Assembly (NCBI GenBank): GCA_016200915.1
Contig: JACQDV010000091.1
Coordinates: 1-64,000, forward strand
Length of the DNA: 64,000 bases
Source of the DNA: Sphingobacteriales bacterium
Lineage (GTDB): Bacteria > Bacteroidota > Bacteroidia > Chitinophagales > Chitinophagaceae
Direction of reading: 5' to 3'
The notes below the pieces were generated by a model. It did no database searches. It was not told the origin of the DNA and was given only the letters and a program-made list of their open reading frames with translations. Both the position numbers and the translations under genes were made by a program. Shown here in pieces: positions 59,291-64,000 of this stretch (position 1 is its first letter; every line of letters begins with the position of its first letter).

Positions 59291-60619
59291 TTATCTTTGG
59301 CCCTTCTTCAAAATTTTATCTAAATTTTCAACTCCAAAAAAAGTCATCAACCTGCCGATGTTTCTTTGAACTAATAATTTTTCATCAACAAGTTTCAGCA
59401 AATCCGTTCTGGCGGTTTGATTGCTTACTGCAAACTTAGTTTCAATCTGTTTAGCTGTGAAATATTGATTCGGGTCTTTTAATAAATCCTGCAATACAAA
59501 CAACTGCCGCTCATTTAAGTTATGGTTCTTTAATAACTGAATAGTTGTACTTTTTTCTTTCATCTTCCTGTCAATATATAATTTCAGTTCCTCCAATGCG
59601 TCTGAAATACATTTCAGGTTGTAAATAAAGAAATAAGTTAAATCATTATCATCATATTCGGTGTGTAAATAAGCTCTTGCATATTGAGCCTTTGCTTTTA
59701 GTATTATTCGTGACACGGACATATATACAATAAGCCAATAGCCTTTTTTAATAAGATACCAGTAAAACAACGCCCTTGCTGTTCTTCCATTGCCATCAAC
59801 AAAAGGATGTACATACCCAATGAGAAAATGAAGAAGTATGCCTTTCAGTATCGGATGGATAAAGCCTTCGTTTGTATTTTTATCATTGGCAACTTTGATA
59901 AATTGCTTTATCAGTGCTTCCAGGTGCTCGTATGAAGGCGGGGTGTAAAAGATTTCATTGGTTTCATCTACGATATTGATATTGTTATTGTCCCGCAATT
60001 TTCCTTCATACTCCGGGTTGTCCAGGGTTTTATACGTAATTAGCTGATGGATGTGCAACAAAACATCTTTAGTTAGCTCAGTGTTTTTGTTTTCAACTAT
60101 CCACTTCATAGTGATATAGTTGTTGTGAATCATTTGCTGTGATTTGTTGATAGGTGCATGATTTTTCTCCAGCATTTCTTTTGCAATCCTCCGGGTAGTT
60201 GCAGCCCCTTCAATCTGGCTGGAAGCAATTGCTTCTTCCATGATAGAACTTAGCAAATAGCTGTTTTTCTCCTGTTCAGGAATGAGTGAATCGGATTGTA
60301 AAGTGCCCCCTAAGTTTAAGTCAAGGTTATGGAGGTGCTGCTGGATAATTGATGGATTGGAAAAATAAAACTCAAATAGTGGATTTTTGTCTATTGCAAT
60401 AGACTTTTTGTTATGCCGGTTGTATTTTACAAAACTCCAAATACTTTCAATTGAAAGCCCTTCTTTTTTTGCCCAATACTTCCATTTTTCAAAATAAGGG
60501 TATTCTTCATCATCTATTTTTATAATATAAGTTAGTTTATTTTTCTTACTAAGTTCCAATAATAAATCCCCATAATCCTTACTATGATAGGAAAACCCTG
60601 GCTTTTCCGGCTTTTTCAT
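59291..60619 (-). CDS. Fic/DOC family protein with inhibitory motif and winged helix
   Basis: 442 residues. The Fic motif HPFVDGNGRTARALFY (about 265-280) is complete, so AMP-transfer from ATP to a protein hydroxyl is likely. An N-terminal inhibitory helix with the motif SSQIEGAATTRR (the S/TxxxEG/N form) is at about 137-148, making this a class II Fic protein. A Fic N-terminal domain occupies residues 80-150, and the C-terminal 75 residues hold a winged helix (FTAKQIETKFAVSNQTARTD). Four ATTCCAAATT sites lie directly before the gene, so it may regulate itself. No antitoxin gene is beside it. Confidence 0.93.
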   Translation of the reverse strand: MKKPEKPGFSYHSKDYGDLLLELSKKNKLTYIIKIDDEEYPYFEKWKYWAKKEGLSIESIWSFVKYNRHNKKSIAIDKNPLFEFYFSNPSIIQQHLHNLDLNLGGTLQSDSLIPEQEKNSYLLSSIMEEAIASSQIEGAATTRRIAKEMLEKNHAPINKSQQMIHNNYITMKWIVENKNTELTKDVLLHIHQLITYKTLDNPEYEGKLRDNNNINIVDETNEIFYTPPSYEHLEALIKQFIKVANDKNTNEGFIHPILKGILLHFLIGYVHPFVDGNGRTARALFYWYLIKKGYWLIVYMSVSRIILKAKAQYARAYLHTEYDDNDLTYFFIYNLKCISDALEELKLYIDRKMKEKSTTIQLLKNHNLNERQLFVLQDLLKDPNQYFTAKQIETKFAVSNQTARTDLLKLVDEKLLVQRNIGRLMTFFGVENLDKILKKGQR

Positions 60620-60621
60620 CT

Positions 60622-60696
60622 ATTCCAAATTTTACCCAAAATATTTAATTTTAGTGTTTATTCCAAATTTTTGTCAAATTTGGAATAATTTGGAAT
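60622..60696. promoter_or_regulatory. ATTCCAAATT site array upstream of the Fic gene
   Basis: Four copies: ATTCCAAATT at 60622-60631 and 60660-60669, and the reverse form AATTTGGAAT at 60677-60686 and 60687-60696. The middle pair makes the palindrome ATTCCAAATTT-TTGTC-AAATTTGGAAT. The array occupies the whole gap between ispG (ending 60701) and the Fic start codon (60619). A self-binding operator is inferred. Confidence 0.6.
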
Positions 60697-60700
60697 ACCC

Positions 60701-62806
60701 TTACGCTTGTTCCACCCAGGCTTCGTTTTCTTTAAGCAGGCTGATGAGTTCATCAACTGCCACTTCACTATCTACATTTCTCTTTACCACTTCTTTTCCT
60801 TTATACAATGTAATTTTCCCAGTACCACTGCCTACGTAACCAAAATCTGCATCTGCCATTTCACCGGGACCATTAACTATGCAGCCCATAATAGCGATCT
60901 TCACTCCTTTTAAATGATTGGTCACCGAACGAATCTTTGCAGTGGTTTCCTGCAGATCAAATAATGTTCGTCCGCAACTGGGGCAGCTTATATATTCTGT
61001 TTTGGATATTCTTGTTCTTGTTGCTTGAAGAATTGAGAAAGCAGTGTTGTTGATGAATTGTTCTGTGGTTTGGTTATTTAAATAATTTCTGCCGCTTGAA
61101 TTCAATTGCTTGAAGCTTGTAGCTGACAGCTCATAGCTTTTTCCTCCCATGCCGAGGCAAACACCATCTCCCATTCCGTCTAATAATAATCCGCCCGTTT
61201 CTATTGCATAATGAATTAAATGTTCATCACTGGTTTGTCCGTTACTGTCACAAATTAATACGACAGGGTTTTTAATATTGCGATTCATCAACTCTATCAT
61301 CATCCTTCTTACTGACTGCAGTGCGTTTTTGTTGATACTGCTTAAACACAATACAACTGATGGATCATTAGCGACAGATTCAAAGTAAGTATAATCATTC
61401 ACCGGTGTATCATCATTATAGCAGTCAATCATTACAAAATTTAATTCATTGCTGGTGATCTCTGCTTCTGTAAATCCTTTATCGGAAAAAATCGGGAAGT
61501 AAACCCCTCCCCGACCCTCCCCTGGAAGGGAGATGGTTTGTAACCATGCATCAGGATAAACAATCACCTTTAATGTTCCCGGTAAGGCAAATGATAAAAG
61601 TTGATGACCAGTGAAAATATAATCTGCCGCTGCATCACCAATTGTCCATTTATCGGTTGATTCATCATAAGTATAACCAACACTTTTCAAATTGGCAGTA
61701 GTAATATTTTGAATCCGGCTTAAATCTGCCACCACCACTGGTACATGCTTATCACCAATATTATCTACGGCAAATGTTTCTCTTCGTTTGTATGAAAATG
61801 GGGCGTAACTAATTTTATCTACTGGTGGAATCTTTTGACTATTGACCATTGACCATTGACCATTTTTATCTGTTGTCTGTTGTCCATCGTCTGCCGTCAA
61901 AGAATATCTCCTCACCAAATCTTTACACACCGGAATTTCAAACTCAGGATCTTCTGTCAATGAAACACGGATAGTATCACCTATTCCATCTTCCAGTAAA
62001 GTACCGATACCAATCGCTGATTTTATTCTTCCATCTTCTCCATCACCAGCTTCCGTAACACCTAAATGCAAAGGATAACATTCACCAAACTCCTGGTCCA
62101 TATGTTTAATGAGTAATCGATATGCCTGTACCATCACCTGCGGATTACTGCTCTTCATACTCAGCACAATGTTGTGATAGCTTTCATCTCTTGCAATTCG
62201 CAGAAACTCCATAGCACTTTCCACCATACCGATTGCTGTATCACCATAGCGACTCATAATTCTATCGCTCAGTGAACCATGATTGGTACCGATGCGCATA
62301 GCCGTACCATATTCTTTACAAATTTTTACCAGTGGAGTAAAGCGTTCTCTTATTCTTTCTATCTCTTCCAGGTAATCGGCATCGCCGTATTCAATCAGTT
62401 CAAACTTTTTTTTGTCAACATAGTTGCCGGGATTCACCCTTACCTTCTCTACAATTCTTGCAGCAATCTCTGCTGCGTTGGGAGTAAAATGAATATCAGC
62501 CACCAGTGGGGTGTTATATCCCCGTTTGCGCAATTCATTTTTTATGTTGAGTAAATTCTCTGCTTCTTTTTTTGATGGCGCAGTAATACGCACCAGTTCA
62601 GCGCCTGCTTCAATACAACGAATAGATTGTTCTACTGTGCCAATGGTATCCATCGTATCAGTAGTGGTCATCGTTTGTACACAAATGGGATTGAAATTGC
62701 CCAGCAATAAATCACCAATCTTTACTTCTTTGGTGGCAAGCCGTTTATATGCTGTTAAGGATGGAGTATATAGTTGCATTGTTAATTCAGCTTTATGATT
62801 AGCCAT
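60701..62806 (-). CDS. ispG: 4-hydroxy-3-methylbut-2-enyl diphosphate synthase, long Bacteroidota form
   Basis: 701 residues. IspG converts MEcPP to HMBPP with a 4Fe-4S cluster in the MEP isoprenoid pathway. The TIM barrel (residues about 20-300) has IGDLLLGNFNPICVQTMTTTDT and RIGTNHGSL. A large insert domain as in plants and Chlamydia follows. The C-terminal domain carries the cluster Cys in SCPSCGRTL and GCIVNGPGEMADADFGYVG. Two repeat-coded stretches lie in it: about 303-324 (7-bp periodic, includes QQTTDKNGQWSMVN) and about 423-434 (GC-rich). The family pattern begins at MQLYTPSLTAYKRLATKEV, so a start at 62779 is also possible. Confidence 0.94.
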   Translation of the reverse strand: MANHKAELTMQLYTPSLTAYKRLATKEVKIGDLLLGNFNPICVQTMTTTDTMDTIGTVEQSIRCIEAGAELVRITAPSKKEAENLLNIKNELRKRGYNTPLVADIHFTPNAAEIAARIVEKVRVNPGNYVDKKKFELIEYGDADYLEEIERIRERFTPLVKICKEYGTAMRIGTNHGSLSDRIMSRYGDTAIGMVESAMEFLRIARDESYHNIVLSMKSSNPQVMVQAYRLLIKHMDQEFGECYPLHLGVTEAGDGEDGRIKSAIGIGTLLEDGIGDTIRVSLTEDPEFEIPVCKDLVRRYSLTADDGQQTTDKNGQWSMVNSQKIPPVDKISYAPFSYKRRETFAVDNIGDKHVPVVVADLSRIQNITTANLKSVGYTYDESTDKWTIGDAAADYIFTGHQLLSFALPGTLKVIVYPDAWLQTISLPGEGRGGVYFPIFSDKGFTEAEITSNELNFVMIDCYNDDTPVNDYTYFESVANDPSVVLCLSSINKNALQSVRRMMIELMNRNIKNPVVLICDSNGQTSDEHLIHYAIETGGLLLDGMGDGVCLGMGGKSYELSATSFKQLNSSGRNYLNNQTTEQFINNTAFSILQATRTRISKTEYISCPSCGRTLFDLQETTAKIRSVTNHLKGVKIAIMGCIVNGPGEMADADFGYVGSGTGKITLYKGKEVVKRNVDSEVAVDELISLLKENEAWVEQA
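61505..61537. repeat. GC-rich repeat in frame inside ispG
   Basis: CCCCTCCCCGACCCTCCCCT followed by GGAAGGGAGATGG on the plus strand. In the gene direction it codes TISLPGEGRGGV, a Gly/Pro loop inside the insert domain. Same family as 31773-31804. Confidence 0.7.
61835..61898. repeat. 7-bp periodic repeat inside ispG
   Basis: On the plus strand TTGACTA, TTGACCA, TTGACCA, TTGACCA, TTTTTAT, CTGTTGT, CTGTTGT, CCATCGT and CTGCCGT follow without a gap. In the gene direction the coded segment is polar (Asp, Gln, Thr, Ser) between the barrel and the insert domain. Confidence 0.8.
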
Positions 62807-62811
62807 TGCAC

Positions 62812-62843
62812 AGAGTGAACCACTCTAAGGAGTGGCTCACTCT
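62812..62843. repeat. AGAGTGA(G/A)CCACTC palindrome, copy 2
   Basis: AGAGTGAACCACTC and GAGTGGCTCACTCT pair around a 4-base centre, and the whole is the reverse complement of the copy at 170-200 with few changes. It lies 6 bases before the first possible ispG start codon, so on the ispG message it would be a stable hairpin in the leader. Confidence 0.65.
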
Positions 62844-62864
62844 GCCACTGCACAAAATAACAAC

Positions 62865-62892
62865 AAAAAAGCCCCCCAACAAGTTGGGGGGC
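62865..62892 (-). terminator. Terminator after the lipoprotein gene
   Basis: GCCCCCCAAC (62871-62880) and GTTGGGGGGC (62883-62892) pair; on the minus strand the stem is followed by TTTTTTG. It ends the message of the lipoprotein gene at 62915-63715. Confidence 0.88.
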
Positions 62893-62914
62893 CATCCTAT
62901 TGTATTAAAAGAAA

Positions 62915-63715
62915 TTAATATTCTACTTTAAAGGCCATTGCATCAAGGTTGGCGAATATTTGTTTGAAGGTAGTGGCTATTGTCACTGTCTTTTTATCAT
63001 CCGACAATTTAGCATTAACCCCTTCCACTTTTTTTGCTGTCTTGGGTAATTCAATAACTGTACTAAAGCTCATATCTCCCATCATGGGCGCCATCTTTTT
63101 CATCATTTGCAAATCCTCATTTGTCTCCAGTGCTTTCATGGCAGCTGCTTTATCTTTTACTACGTAGGATAAAGAATTGGCAGTGGCTTTAAACTCATAA
63201 TAATCTTTAAAAGGATTGACATTGCTTTTTGGAGCACCCATTTTTGGAGTCATATCCATACCATCAGTTCCCCCTTCTGCAGATTTATCTTCTTTCTTAT
63301 CATTCAACTTATCCATTGCTTTTGTTTTCCTTACCATATCCTGCAGGTTGGTGCGTAAATAAGAAAGCTGGGAAGCGTTTTTAAACAATGCATCCATAAC
63401 AATTTTCATCTCTCCTTTTTCTGAATCCATATTTACAGTCAGTTTTCCCGTACGCATAATTTCTTTTTCTTCCGCAGTCAATGTGGTGGAAGTATCAGCA
63501 TAATCTTTAAAATAAATAACGGTATCTTTCTTCTCTATTTTTTTCTTTTCATCTACACCAAAAGCGCTGAGCATACTTATCATCTTACTCATGTCCATAG
63601 TAATTTTATAAGTACCGCTTCCATCTTCTTTAAGGGAAATTTTTTCTTCTGAATCGATACAAGCCGTAAATGACAGCGTAAGGGCTGCAACAAAAAGGTA
63701 TAAGAGCTTCTTCAT
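62915..63715 (-). CDS. Putative lipoprotein, uncharacterised
   Basis: 266 residues. Signal peptide (1-18) with lipobox SFTAC (Cys about 19), so a lipoprotein. The body is rich in Lys, Met, Asp and Ala with alternating strands (SLKEDGSGTYKITMDMSKMI, KLTVNMDSEKGEMKIVMDAL) and a C-terminal strand pattern (TVTIATTFKQIFANLD). It has a mid-protein low-complexity stretch with Met and Lys. No family recognised. It ends with its own terminator and starts about 48 bases after the Q-rich gene. Confidence 0.6.
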   Translation of the reverse strand: MKKLLYLFVAALTLSFTACIDSEEKISLKEDGSGTYKITMDMSKMISMLSAFGVDEKKKIEKKDTVIYFKDYADTSTTLTAEEKEIMRTGKLTVNMDSEKGEMKIVMDALFKNASQLSYLRTNLQDMVRKTKAMDKLNDKKEDKSAEGGTDGMDMTPKMGAPKSNVNPFKDYYEFKATANSLSYVVKDKAAAMKALETNEDLQMMKKMAPMMGDMSFSTVIELPKTAKKVEGVNAKLSDDKKTVTIATTFKQIFANLDAMAFKVEY

Positions 63716-63763
63716 AGCGTTTATAATTTGAGCAGCAATGTTACGTATTAAAATAGAAATCTG

Positions 63764-64000
63764 TTACCAATCTTTTTCAGGTTGTTTGGGTGTACTTACT
63801 CTTTGTTTGGCGACCCGCTGTTGTACCTGTTTTTCTTTTTCACGGAGTGACTGAAGATATTGCTCTACCTGTTTTGGTGTGAGTTTACTTTTTTGAGGTT
63901 TGGGTTCCTGTTGTTGCTGCTGTTGCTGTTTTTGTTGTTTCTGATCCTGCTTTTGCTGCTGTTGTTGCTGTTGCTGCAAAGCTTTTTGCAGGTTCTGTCT
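63764..64000 (-). CDS. C-terminus of a Q-rich protein, probably TPR/BatC-like (partial)
   Basis: The frame is open to the window edge, so the start is outside. The visible part reads RQNLQKALQQQ, a poly-Gln stretch with Lys, then KSKLTPKQVEQYLQSLREKE and a basic end KQRVSTPKQPEKDW. Q-rich tails with a final KDW are what I recall from the aerotolerance TPR protein BatC of Bacteroidota, which would precede this segment; this match is not certain without the missing N-terminus. Confidence 0.5.
   Translation of the reverse strand, partial: RQNLQKALQQQQQQQQKQDQKQQKQQQQQQQEPKPQKSKLTPKQVEQYLQSLREKEKQVQQRVAKQRVSTPKQPEKDW

Noticed and set aside
63900-63980. Glutamine-codon (CAG/CTG) tract as a microsatellite repeat
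   Set aside because: It is in frame in the C-terminal part of a protein that continues past the window; treated as a coding low-complexity region.

Overview
The window looks like a chromosomal segment of a Bacteroidota bacterium, most likely of the family Chitinophagaceae (family level is inference). Evidence: AT-rich DNA; genes of the type IX secretion/gliding lineage (gldD, gldE, a protease with a T9SS C-terminal sorting domain); the long Bacteroidota-type IspG; a short CarB without the C-terminal regulatory domain; DUF5777; and TAnnTTTG -7 promoter boxes instead of a sigma70 TATAAT. I see no rRNA, tRNA, CRISPR array, prophage or intact insertion sequence.

Layout. 1-6.1 kb (minus): PDZ protein, TylF-like methyltransferase, exported nucleoside hydrolase, alaS. 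6.3-8.8 kb (plus): M23 peptidase, a repeat-filled gap, MerR regulator and thioredoxin-like protein. 8.9-15.2 kb (minus): rsfS, ftsH, LUD protein, gamma-glutamylcyclotransferase-like protein, lpxH, beta-propeller-like protein, MscS channel. 15.4-21 kb (plus): birA, icd, a lipoprotein, and a secreted M4 metalloprotease cut by one in-frame stop codon. 21-25.2 kb (minus): DUF5777 protein, small haem-motif lipoprotein, bcp, membrane protein, M23 peptidase. 25.3-34 kb (plus): 56-codon gene, carB, a REP-associated transposase flanked by inverted hairpins, comEC, purH, EamA transporter. 34-41.5 kb (minus): mutY, ssb, gldE, gldD, DUF3109, lutB, deacetylase-like protein. 41.7-44.7 kb (plus): HU, TPR protein, a 29-residue basic ribosomal-type protein, rng. 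44.8-47.9 kb: response regulator, histidine kinase, seven-helix-like membrane protein, a 138-residue orphan with a Cys/Pro tail, and a stand-alone LuxR helix-turn-helix. 48-54.3 kb: ridA, 3HCDH-like protein, tsaB, ArsR regulator with persulfide dioxygenase-rhodanese, lipid A type acyltransferase, nadB. 54.3-59.1 kb: a four-gene uncharacterised cluster behind two identical palindromes. 59.3-64 kb (minus): Fic protein with its own candidate operator array, ispG, a lipoprotein, and the tail of a Q-rich protein that runs off the window.

Most genes are housekeeping. Two things stand out. First, several short-repeat families lie both between genes and inside genes: a 7-bp periodic repeat codes for loops of BirA and IspG and for most of the GldD signal peptide; a GC-rich CCCCTTCC/GGAGGGG repeat is in frame in PurH and IspG; a CACAAAG-type repeat codes for the signal peptide core of one or two exported proteins. 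Second, there are regulatory loci of uncharacterised content: the 54.3-59.1 kb cluster, the kinase/orphan-protein locus at 44.8-47.9 kb, and the Fic gene with four ATTCCAAATT sites directly upstream.

All calls rest on reading sequence and translations by eye; no similarity search or structure prediction was run.
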